A stretch of DNA of 64,000 nt, from positions 1,860,001-1,924,000 of the forward strand of contig BRON01000007.1 of the NCBI GenBank assembly GCA_024345305.1. The letters run 5' to 3'. Positions within the stretch are counted from its first letter, which is position 1. The number at the start of each line of letters is the position of its first letter. Shown here in pieces: positions 1 through 9,734 of this stretch. The notes below the pieces were generated by a model. The model saw nothing but the letters and a program-made list of their open reading frames with translations. It was not told the DNA's origin and did no database searches. A program made the translations under genes and the position numbers. This DNA is from Mrakia gelida. Lineage: Eukaryota > Basidiomycota > Tremellomycetes > Cystofilobasidiales > Mrakiaceae.

Positions 1-1476
1 TGACAAGGACCTGTAGTGGGGAGGTGGTCGAGAAAGTTCGAGGCGAAGTAGGAGTCAGCACGAACGAGGGAACGACGCGTCGAAGAAGAGGCGAAGGACG
101 AGGGATCAAGAAGCCCGAGGGAGGGAGGGAGGAGCTGCGAGACTCACCGTAGCTGATGATCTTCTCATTCAATTCTGGGAACATGGTCTGAAGGTTCATG
201 GTCTGCAGTCTCGTGATGGCGGCTCCGGTTCGAAGATCGAGCTCGATTCGAAGGTCGACGGCGGCTGCTGAGAGCATGTCGAGAGCGACGGGATTCCGAG
301 CGGCGTTGTGGATCTGACTGAAAGAAGAAGGGGTGGACGGCAGGTCAGTGATGGTCTCGCGAGACAGAAACGAGGACGCGCGATGAAGGCCGGCGACAGG
401 AGGAACGGCGAGGCGAGGTCGACTCACGCTGGGATGATAGCACTGAACTTGGCTCGAAGACAGTTGATCCGAGGGTTTGCCTGCCTGCAGTGACCGAGAA
501 CTTCTGCTCCGATATGCTCTCCCTCTCGATCGCAATCGGTCCAGATGAGGAGGAGGTCGTGGTCTCGAGCGAGTCGCTTGATGTTGATGACGACGGGTTT
601 GTTGTCCTGTGGAGGGAAGAAAGAAGGTCATCAGCACCTCTACCCGATCTTCTGAGGAAGAACGTGGTCCCTACAAGACGGGAACGAGTTAAAGAGACGA
701 ACCTTGCTGAGGGACTCGTAGATCTCTGCGTCGAAAAGAGCGAAGGGCTCGCACGAGTGCCACTTTCGATGCTGGTCTCCGAAGTCTCGATCGTTGACGT
801 GTCCAAGAACGGCGGTGACGGTGAACTGAACGGCTTGAGGATGAGGAGGGAGTTTGTAAGGGAAGGTGTAGTTCTTGATGTACTTGGTTCCAGCGGCAGG
901 GGTCTGAGAGGAAGGAGGGAGGGGGGAGGAGAGAGGGAAGGAGGTGGTGGTTAGCTCGTCGAGCTCGTTTCGTCTCTCCGAAGATTCCCACTGCCTCAAA
1001 TCTGAGGCGATGATCGACGGAGCATCAAAGAGATGCTCTAAATCTATGTGGGAGAGGCTGAGACCACACGGGAGGAAGAACAAAGCTCTCGAAGGAGTTG
1101 ATCTCTCGACAGCTCGAGCTCAACATTCCTCCTTCCTTCTCCTCCACCTGCCCTCCCCTTCCCCCAGAAGCATCGTACAGCTCTGACAGCCAAATCAGCC
1201 ACGCATACGCCCCTCCGGAATCCTGCGTCCCAGTAGCTCTGTTCCCTCGCCTCTTCCACCCAACATCGAAGCCCAACTCCTTCCCTCCTTCTCCTCGCCA
1301 TCCTCCACCTCTCCTTCCTTCCCATCAACCCTGCACCTCCCTCTCAGCTCTCTCAACCTTCTCTATCGACTCACCATATTTGCCTGCCCCTCTCCCAGAA
1401 TCCTCGCTATCTCCTTCGCGATCGACGGCTTCTCAGCAACGCATAGAACCCTTCGAGGATGAGGATGGATGGGCAT
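1..1476 (-). CDS. TOP3: DNA topoisomerase III, 5' part (3' end outside window)
   Basis: Type IA topoisomerase that relaxes and decatenates single-stranded regions, usually with a RecQ helicase in the nucleus. Five exons are visible: 1375-1476, 703-903, 428-606, 148-317 and 1-10, giving about 220 residues. The N-terminus reads VLCVAEKPSIAKEIA, the family's opening Toprim strand. Exon 3 carries IWTDCDREGEHIG, the Toprim acidic triad. Exon 4 carries AAVDLRIELDLRTGAA and continues to ISYGPCQ, the segment just before the gate domain. The start is the only ATG that gives the conserved N-terminus. The catalytic tyrosine lies beyond the window edge. Three donors are GTGAGT and one is GTTCGT. About 130 nt upstream of the ATG lies a 29-nt G run. 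Confidence 0.93.
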
Positions 1477-1605
1477 CGTCCGTGGTCGACGTCGAGCTCG
1501 TGCTTCGTCTTGCTGCTAGAGCGGCTGGAGGGTTGATCGAGATCCGAGGATGGGTCGAATGGGCACGGAGCCCCGGTTGGGAGGTCGTAGGAGAGCGAGC
1601 GGGGC

Positions 1606-1634
<29 letters not shown>
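1606..1634. repeat. Homopolymer G29 tract
   Basis: An uninterrupted run of 29 G on the plus strand, about 130 nt upstream of the TOP3 start codon (C29 on the TOP3 coding strand). It can form G-quadruplexes and is prone to slippage, so the exact length may be an assembly estimate. Confidence 0.9.
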
Positions 1635-1636
<2 letters not shown>

Positions 1637-2189
1637 GTGAGAGTGAGGACGGAGACGGCGGAGCGAAGGAAGGAAGGAGCGAGGTCGACGTTTGAGCTTC
1701 GCAGAAGCGGAGCGACGCGTTGGATTTTGCTTTCGGAGGGAGGGGAAGGAAGTTTTCCTTCGGGGTTATCGCTCTGCGTGGCGTGAGCCTGTGGAGGGCG
1801 AGAATTTACTCATGGAGTCTGTAGGATCGGTTACAACCTCGCGAAGGTGAGCAGGTGGAAGGCAACGGGATCGGAGCTCGACGCGTCGCCGCTCACGTAT
1901 TTGCTCTCGAGTCTGGAGGGATCGATGAAGCTTTTCTTTTTCTCGAGAAGGTTTGAAGCCGAGAAGGCTTGCTGGAGGCGGGAAAAAATTGACAGAACGA
2001 TCATGTGATGGGAAGGTGAAGAAGGAGAAGCTAGCTAAGGTAGTTGTCACTCCGTAATAAATTTGGAGCGAAGAGCAAGTGAGAGTTAGCTTGCCCTTCG
2101 CTGAGTAATGAGGAGCGATCCCTCTAGGTCGTAGTGTATGTTAAATAGGCAAGGTCCTTGGGTTGTAGGACCGGCCAGAGTGTGACAGA

Positions 2190-2930
2190 CCAGTGAAAGA
2201 AGAAGAAAAGGGAAGAGAAGGAAGGAAACCGGGACGCATCCGCCCGCCGTCGAGCACCACCTCCCACCAAACGCGGGAAGTCCCAACGAAACAGAACACG
2301 AGCGGAAAGAGTATAGAAGAGAGAGAGGTGTATCGTGCCTGTGAAGCTCACTGTCGTAGAGACAGGGACAGATCAACAAAATAGCAAGAACCCCAACCCC
2401 ACCTCCATCAAGTGAGACACGAGAAGAGATGGGGGAGAGGGAGGGTTGTTGTTCGCTACCTGAATGGAAGTTCTAAAGCCTTGAAGTATAAGGGCTAAAG
2501 TCTTCAAAGTGAGGTAGCGGTGGGTGTGGGATGGGAGTGGAAGGGAAGGAGAGAAGAGGGAAGGAGGAGGGAGGGAGTGTTCGTAAGGAAGGGACTCGAA
2601 GGTGGGAGAGGGGAAGAGATGAAGAAGAAGAGACAGGACTGGGAGAGAAGAGAGGAGAGGGAGGAGGGAGGGGAAGAAGAGCTCAACTCGGAGGAGGAGC
2701 TGGGTGGCTGGCTGCAAAAGGGAGGGAAGGAGGGAGGTTCAAGGTCTTTTGGGGACGAGGGGATTACTGTTGGGCAAAGAGAGGCGGGGAGGTCAGCTTC
2801 TGTGCACGTTTCAGTGTGAGGGGAGAGAGGTGGACGAACGCTTTGGCACGAGGGAAGAGAAGAGGCGAAAAAGAGAAAGAGAAGGGAAGAGGAGGGAGAG
2901 GAGGTTGGAGGGAAGGGAGGATGTTCGAAA
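2190..2930. repeat. Purine-rich (G/A) strand-asymmetric tract
   Basis: The plus strand here is dominated by GGA/GAA/GAGG words with few pyrimidines, so the minus strand is an almost continuous polypyrimidine stretch. Short open frames rich in Arg/Glu/Gly on one strand and Ser/Leu/Pro on the other follow from the composition. They are not evidence of a gene. Confidence 0.6.
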
Positions 2931-4085
2931 AGTCGAGCGAGCTTTTCGAGGGCTGGCTTGCCCAGCCCTGTTCCGCGTGCTCATCGGAAACGACGAAAGA
3001 AAGGTCGAAGATCTGCTTCGGATCGAGATGAGCGTGCTCGGCGAGGACTGTGATTGAAGATCTGAGATGTTTGGTGCAGAAAAAGGAAGAAAATCTCAAA
3101 CAGCGAGGCGACGAAGGCGCGGCTCGTTTTCTCACGCGTCGAGCTGGTTTCGCTCGGTTGCTGAGACTCTGGAGGACTCAGGCTACTTCAAGAAGCACCG
3201 AGATAGGCCCTATTGAGTACGTCTTTTCCTGAAGCACAGGCGAAGGCAATCACCTAGCCTCAAACCTCCCCAACTGGTCGACATTTCTCTCCCTCGAACA
3301 TGAGCTTCCATCACCTTGCTCTCCTCCGGCAGGTTGGCATTCTCCCACAAGCCCCTTTATCTCGAAGGTCTAACTTTTCCACCGATATCACTTCTTCCAA
3401 CCCAGCCGATCTCTCTTCTGTAGCAGAATCTAGTCGAATCCCTCGACGCGTCGTCGTCCGCTGCTCGAGTTCGCATTTCTCGGTTCTTCAGTCTCTCGAA
3501 CCGCGGATCTCACTACTCACGGATCTCGACTAGATCTCAGAGATCTCAAATAAGTTGCAAGATGTCCTACTCACCAAAATATGCGACGCTGCAGAGCCCT
3601 CCGAACTGACGCGAGTCGCTCGATCTTTCGTCCTTCATCCCCTCTTGTTTCGATTCCGCTGATCTTTTTCCAGTCCGGAAATTAACCTTTGGCCTTTCTC
3701 GTAAGCTGGATATCTGTCCCCTCGTTCCTTTTCGCCTTCCAGAAGATAGAAAACTGGACTTTGCTCTCTTTTTGATTGGCTCCGTCTCCCCTCCCTGCCT
3801 CTTCCGCTGCCTGAGTTGAGGTCAAGTTGGACTCCAACTCCATCCTTCTCCCTCCCCTTCCCCAACCCACCCTTCCCCCTCGTGAGTTCTACTATCTCTC
3901 GCATCTCAGCCTACATCTACTGCATTTCAACATCGAATATCCCAAAGGAATGGAAGAAAACGAGGGCAAAGCTGACCTCCCTTCGACCCCCTCCTCCTTT
4001 TTCCTCCCTCCCTCCCTCTCACCTCTCCTCGCCTCCTCCTCTCCCTCCCCCCTTTCCCTCCTTCAGCCCTTTCTCTCTACCCACT

Positions 4086-5319
4086 ATGTTCCTTCCCTGG
4101 GGACCTCTCGGAGCCGGTCAAGGAGTTTCCAACTGGCTGTGGTCCAAGCCTGTCATCGCTAGCATCCTCAAGCCTGTGTCCCGGGTTTACATCCACCAGA
4201 TGGGCTACAGGCAGCTCGGCCTCCTCAAGGATGATATCATCCAGTGCGAGAACCCCATCGTCCAAAAGGTGCGTCTTCTCGTCTCGTCGTGGTGGTTGGA
4301 AGAGGTGCTGGAGGGGAAGTAGGATGGGAGGGAGAGGAAGGAAGGGGATAGGGAGGAGAAGAGAGAGCTGACTTCTTTGTTCCTTCCCCTGTTTCTCTTC
4401 CTTCTTTCTACCTCTTCCTCATCTTGCACCCACTCTACTGCCCAACCATTCCCTCGCTCCTCCTGGAATCTATACTCTCCCGAAAACTCCGTTCCTCCAT
4501 CGGCTCTCGATCTTTCTCCAACCGCGACTCCTTCCTCGACCTGGCCCTCCGAATCCAACGTCAACGTCAACCCTACGAATCCCTTCCTCTCTCCCCTCCC
4601 CCATCGACCATCATTTCGGAATACCATCCACTGCAGGTTCGTCCCTACTCTCCATCCGATGTCGCTGCTGGAGTGTATGGCGTTCTCGTGCGATCTACCG
4701 ATAAGGACCTAAAGGCTGACGCTTGATTCGTTCTCTCTCCGCCCTCCTCCTCCCCTCACTTTCCCTATCTCGCCCATCTCCCACCAACCTCATCTTCAAA
4801 ATACGACCTCATTGTCCCACACATCACCTCTACCATCACCATCATCACCGATTCTCACCTCCATCCCGACTCTACGTGCGCCCTGCCCTCTCTCGACCTC
4901 AACCTCAACCTCAACCTCCCCTCCTCTCCCGACCTCACTTCCTCTACCTCTCACCCAGGCTCTCGGCCGACTCACCGCTCGAGAGGGTTACGACAGAAAC
5001 TACCGACTCCGACGAGCGATGCAGCAGGAGATCATCCACCGAGATCTGCCCAAGGCCGAGTGGACCACCGACGAGCAGGTACGTTCGACCCTCGCATCCC
5101 TCCCTCACCTCTCCCTCTCCTCCTTCAATTCACCTCAACTCTCCACACCTCACTCGCTCTCCCATTCCTCGACCGACCACCCGAACTGACCTCGCCTTTC
5201 GCTTCGCTTCGTTCGTCGTTTCGCAGGACATCCCCTACCTCCAAGGCAAGATCCTCGAGGTGATGCGAGAGGACAAGGAGCGATCCGAGTGGAACAACAT
5301 GAATGTTTCGAAGAAGTAA
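4086..5319 (+). CDS. QCR7: Cytochrome bc1 complex subunit 7 (UQCRB family)
   Basis: Small matrix-side subunit of mitochondrial complex III, needed for assembly around cytochrome b. Three exons (4086-4268, 4959-5078, 5227-5319) give 131 residues, close to the yeast Qcr7 length. Diagnostic segments are GYRQLGLLKDDIIQCENP, then YDRNYRLRRAMQQEIIH, then a C-terminus ending in DKERSEWNNMNVSKK. Exons 1 and 2 join in phase exactly where yeast Qcr7 runs from ENPIMQ to ALRRL, so no coding exon is missing between them. Intron 1 is 690 nt, far longer than the genome's usual 60-110 nt. It holds an open frame for about 300 nt that I do not regard as a gene. Confidence 0.93.
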
Positions 5320-5685
5320 AGCAGCGAGCCTGTTGATGTGCTACTGGAGGAGGAGGGGTGTGATCTCGGAGGAGAGAGGAAGTAGAATAGAAGCGAAGCG
5401 AAGGGACGAGGTTGAAGGAGGAGGAGGATCGAAGATACGCATGGGCGCTTTCTCGTTTGCTAGACCCCTGCTGCCCGAAAGAAGTATACGAGCTCAAGCC
5501 CGGCGAGTTGGAGGCCAGAAAGTCAAAACAACAACAACGGACTGAGGAGCGAGAGCGCCGGCAAGATCACGTCTTCTCGCATGTCAGCTCGGTCAGCTCC
5601 TCCCCTTCTGCTCCTCCCTCTCGTCCTCGACCCACACGAGGCACCTCTCAACCACCAACCGCCACTCCATCGTCCCGTCGCAAGG
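5320..5685. other. Short intergenic region
   Basis: Separates the QCR7 stop from the lipid kinase start. An in-frame ATG at 5581 would add 35 weakly conserved residues to the downstream protein. Nothing else is recognised. Confidence 0.5.
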
Positions 5686-7580
5686 ATGACCCGCTTCCTC
5701 TCCATCATCCTAAACCCAACCTCGGGATCTCGAACTTCTGCTACTTGTTCGTCGTTCAAGCTCGTTCCATCTTTCTGCGCTCGACCATCTCTCTCTCGTT
5801 TGGTCCACCTCCACCTCGACTCGACTCGCTCGCTTACCGCACTCTCTCCTTCCTTCCTCCTTCTTTCCTCGTTTATCAACAGTCTTGGAAGAAACCCTTC
5901 TCCCTCTCCTCCACGCATACAACGCTTCAATAGAAGTTGATGCAGTGGCGGAGCGAGTTGAATGGGAGATCCTGACGAGCTTGAAGGAGAACGATGGCGT
6001 TCGGTTGGGAGCTCTGCTCAGAGCGCGGTGGGACGGGAAGGAGGCTGTGAGGGTCGTTGTGCTGGGTGGGGATGGGACGAGTCATGGTTAGTAACCGGCG
6101 AACCGAGGGAGGCGAAGAGAGGGGGAGGGGAAGAGGAAGGGAGGGAGTAGGAGAAAGAAAGCCCGAAGCGCGAGCTCACCTTCTCTCGTTTCGTTTCGCT
6201 TTCGCAGAGTTGATAGAAGGCTTCTTCCCTCCTTCCACTCTTTCACTCACCACCTCTACCACCAGCCCAACCCTCGAGCTCATCCCCTTACCCCTAGGAA
6301 CAGCCAACGCCCTCTACAACACCCTCCATCCACCCTCAACCCTCCTCTCCTCCCCCGCCTCTCCCCCTCCGTCATTCGCGTCGACCCTCAACCTCACGAA
6401 CGCACAAACCTGGTCCCTTCGCTCCATTCTCTCTTACCTTACCTCCCCCTCCAACTCAAGCGCAACCTCGAACCTGCTTCCTCTGCCCTTAACCCTCACG
6501 ACCCTCCTCCCCCCACCCACCTCAACCTCATCTCAACCACCCGTCAAACTCCTCACGCACATCGTCCTCTCAACAGCCATGCACGCCTCCCTCCTCGAAC
6601 GATCAGAAGCCTTCCGAGCAGAGTATCCGGGAGTGGAGAGGTTCAAACTCGCTGCAGAGCAAGTTCTCTCCTTGCCGTTCCCAGGTCGCCTCACTCTCCT
6701 TGCTCCCACCAACACCTCTTCGTCTTCGCCTCAACCGCAACGGGTGCTTCGCTACTCCCCCTCCTCCCAAACCTTCCAACCCCTTGCCTCAACTTCGAGC
6801 GTGCTCGAAGGCCCCTTCGCGTACGTTCTGAGCTCAACGGTCGTGTCGAGACTGGAAGCGAGCTTTGTGATTCAGCCGCTGCTGGAGAGGTTCCCGCCGG
6901 GAGGAGGGGAGGGGACGATGGATCTGGTGGTGCTTAGGCCCGAGAGGAGTAGGAAGGTGAAGGAGGGTGGGGAAGCAGGTGGGTGGGAGGGAGTTGTGAG
7001 AGGAGTGATGGGGGGGGCTTATCACGGTGAGTCGCGCCCTTTCTTTGTCTTTGGCGACGCGTCGGGGGTGTCTCGTTTTTTCGTATCTTCGACGTTCGAC
7101 GACTCTCGCTGACCCTACTTCGTTCGCTCGAACCAGATGGCAAGCATGTCGAAGAGCTTCTCTCGGACCCTGTGGAAGGAGCGGTTGAGGACGGAGGCGA
7201 GGGAGTGACGGAGGTTTATCGAGTTAGGGGGTGGGAGTGGGAGCCGGTGAGTCGTCTAGCTCCTCCCTCCATCATCTCTCTTCCTTTTTTCCTCCCTTCC
7301 CACTCCTCCCCCTCTTCTTCCCTCACATTCAACTCTCTTCCCTCCAACTACAACCCCCTCGCCCCAACCCCATCTATCCTCTCGCTCGTTCGTTCTCTCT
7401 CGAAACTGACGGGTTTCGCTTTTCGTCGTTCTTCAGTTCTCCCCCGACGCATCGCAATCCACATCCCCCTCCCACGTCATCTGCGCAGACGGAGCGATCC
7501 ATAGGATCCCTGTGGGTGGAAAGGCGGTCGTTGAGGTTCTCGGCGGCGGGGGTGGAAGGGGGGTGAGGGTTTGGCGGTGA
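5686..7580 (+). CDS. Diacylglycerol kinase catalytic-domain protein (DAG or sphingoid long-chain-base kinase type)
   Basis: Predicted ATP-dependent lipid kinase. Five exons (5686-5746, 5883-6086, 6208-7026, 7137-7246, 7437-7580) give 445 residues. The family's N-terminal glycine motif is IILNPTSGS. The nucleotide-binding motif GGDGTSHE spans the exon 2/3 junction. PLGTANALY follows, then a segment ending AEYPGVERFKLAAEQ that matches the region of the substrate-site motif. The C-terminus has VICADGAIHRIP, resembling the terminal motif of sphingosine kinases. There is no PH, C1 or transmembrane segment. Substrate choice cannot be settled from sequence alone: the family includes LCB kinases, DAG kinases and ceramide kinases. 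An alternative in-frame start at 5581 would give 480 residues. Confidence 0.85.
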
Positions 7581-8822
7581 ACGCGAACGCGAACGAACGA
7601 CGCGGGAGAGGGTGGGTGGGTTTGGGATGAGGGAAAGAAGGAGGAGGTCTTCTTTTAGATGGTTTTGGGGTTGGGAGTGACTGTGACGATCGATTTTACG
7701 ACCTTTGGAAGTTTGGGAAGAGGGGGAGCAAACGGGGAGCACGGACGATGCGTCGAACGACTCAACCTTGCGTTCAAACTCGCGGGGAGACTAACTTGGA
7801 GAGAGGGAGGGGGAGAGAAAAGCTGTGTTGCTTGTGAGCGAGTGAGAGATAAGAAGTGAGAGAAGGTGAAGATGAGGGGAAGCATAGATCGAGCGAAAAC
7901 GAAACCGAAACGAAAACGAAACGAAACGACCTCCGCGAGACCTCGATTGCTCGCCTTTGGTCGGTGAAGGAACGACGGAGCATCCCATTGAGGTGATGAG
8001 AGTCTGTGAAACGTGAGGTGAAGAGCTTTCAGACTTGCTCGAAGGACGACGAGAAGGGAGAGAGGCGGAAGGGTGGACGAACGTGTAAAGGTTTCGACGC
8101 GTCGAGAAACGAAGTCGAAGTTCATACTTGGAGAGAGGAGAGTACAGGCAAGGGCTTGAGCCCAGTCTTACGAGATAAAGAGAGAGAAGGAAAGGGAGTA
8201 CAAAAGGTCAGTACACGATGCCGAGCTGGGAAGGAAGAAAGGCGAGACGACGAGGGAAGTGACTCACGAGCGAGACGAGGTGAGCGCGACGAAGTGATAA
8301 AGAGAGCTTGTGCGAGGTGACGGCGAGTTCGAAAGGCTTGAGAGCTGCTAAAGGAAGATCACGATGGGTAGTTAGAGGATGGTCTGATGATACGCGGAGG
8401 ATCCTCGATGAACACGTGAAGAGACGAAGAAGCAGGGGAAGAGAAGAAAGAATGAGATGATGTCGAGCGACGAACATAAGCGAGTTTGAGGGTTTCCAGC
8501 GGCGATATATGAGCGAGGAGAAGGCGTTAGCTGCAAGAGGAGAGTGACGATGGAAGAGATCGGGTTAGAGACTGAAACGACGACGAGGAAGGCGCGACAG
8601 GGGAGGAATGAGACTCACAACGAAGAGCGACGAGCGAAGGGAAAGAGGACGGAGGAGGTGGACATAGGTTGAAGTGCATGTCTGCGACTTAGGGGTTTCG
8701 AGGATGATGGGAGCGGGGAAGTGGAGGGCTGTCTAGCGAAGACAAGAGGAGAAGCGGACAACGACGGAGAGTCAGCACTCGAACGTAAGACTAAAGTTGT
8801 AGAGATGCGATTAACGTACCAT
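7581..8822. other. Convergent intergenic region, possible spliced 3' UTR of BTB paralog 1
   Basis: No confident gene. The minus strand shows splice-like signals downstream of the BTB1 stop: a donor GTACGT at 8819, an acceptor at 8733 and further GTGAGT-like donors near 8615 and 8265. These suggest a spliced 3' UTR. A GACGCGTC palindrome lies at 8096-8103. Confidence 0.4.
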
Positions 8823-9602
8823 CTAGAGGGTAAACTCGTCGGCAGTCTTCTCCCAAGTGTACCAGCCAGGATTCGAAGCCACAACCTTCGTCTGAACGGC
8901 TGCAAAGGACACGATAGCGGTCGAAGGAACTCCATCCAAGTACTCTGCGACCATATCACCCAGTCCGAGGTCCCTGTGCTCCTTCTCTGTTTTTCTGTCA
9001 CTCGAGTTGTACCTCTTCGCACCTGGATGGGGTACATGAAAAGTCGCGAGAGAGCGGATAGCTCCTCGAGCTTCCTCCGGTCGTCCAAATCGACACGAGA
9101 GGGCCCATCCCTCCAACGGACGCACTCTGTAGAGGAGAGGGAGGTGCTGCTTCGAGATGACGTCCAGGATGGAAGGACACTGGTACCTTGTAGCGAGTTC
9201 TAGAACGGATGCCAACACGTCGACCTCTGCTGTGGTAGTGAAGGGGTGGAACTGAGGAGCGACGCCGTCGAGATCCAAGTACGACTTGGGAGTGAGGTAC
9301 CTGAGGAAGATCTCGAGCGACTTGGATTCTGCCTCGATGTTGACGACCTCGATGTCCTTGTCCTTCTTCTTGGAGGAGGAGCCTTCGGCCTTGACGTAGG
9401 GGAAGGAGAGAGCGGAGGAGTGAAGTTCGAGAGCGACTCGACGAACGGCGAAGGAGACGGGAGGATCCGAGGAGGAAACGAGGATGAGATCCGCGTCGTT
9501 TTCCTTGTTGTCGAAGAGGGGAGAGAACGTGTGCTCGACCTTGGAACGAATGAGGATGGGTTGATCGTCCGAGGGAGAGGCGGAGCGCTTTCGAGGAGGC
9601 AT
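8823..9602 (-). CDS. BTB/POZ-domain protein, paralog 1
   Basis: Single coding exon, 259 residues. The first part resembles a BTB/POZ fold: FSPLFDNKENDADLILVSS, then an alternating hydrophobic stretch and SKSLEIFLRYLTPKSY. The second half has the family block CPSILDVISKQHLPLL, then WALSCRFGRPEEARGAIRSL, and ends YTWEKTADEFTL. Paralogs 2, 3 and 4 in this window share the same order and the same C-terminal W..A.EEF motif. BTB domains mediate dimerisation, often as Cullin-3 adaptors; here no BACK or Kelch repeat is visible and the role is unknown. The stop is TAG, followed by ATG and a GTACGT donor, so an intron begins 3 nt after the stop. The start chosen is MPPRKRS, as in paralogs 3 and 4 (MPP). 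Confidence 0.85.
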   Translation of the reverse strand: MPPRKRSASPSDDQPILIRSKVEHTFSPLFDNKENDADLILVSSSDPPVSFAVRRVALELHSSALSFPYVKAEGSSSKKKDKDIEVVNIEAESKSLEIFLRYLTPKSYLDLDGVAPQFHPFTTTAEVDVLASVLELATRYQCPSILDVISKQHLPLLYRVRPLEGWALSCRFGRPEEARGAIRSLATFHVPHPGAKRYNSSDRKTEKEHRDLGLGDMVAEYLDGVPSTAIVSFAAVQTKVVASNPGWYTWEKTADEFTL

Positions 9603-9734
9603 AGCGAAGGAGAGGGAAGGGAGATGATGGCCGTTTGAAGAAGGAAGACGACCTCGAGCTCGTCCCTTCTTCAACGGTCACCCTCTCCCCCCTCGACGCT
9701 TATTTTCGAGGAGGATTTTCACTCTCTCCGCATC

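Larger units (their letters stand above)
1477..4085. other. Intergenic/upstream region without a confident gene
   Basis: This is 2.6 kb between the divergent TOP3 and QCR7 genes. It contains the 29-nt G run (1606-1634) and a strongly purine-rich plus strand from about 2190 to 2930. Several open frames exist, but none shows family motifs or a consistent spliced structure. The last few hundred bases are pyrimidine-rich and probably hold the QCR7 promoter and leader. Confidence 0.5.

Noticed and set aside
2949..2969. Perfect hairpin with 8-bp arms AGGGCTGG and CCAGCCCT
   Set aside because: An isolated inverted repeat of this size is expected by chance in 64 kb of GC-rich DNA and is not next to a gene end.
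4424..4726. Open frame of 100 codons inside QCR7 intron 1
   Set aside because: Ser/Pro/Leu-rich from the pyrimidine tract, no family motif, and the flanking QCR7 exons join perfectly without it.
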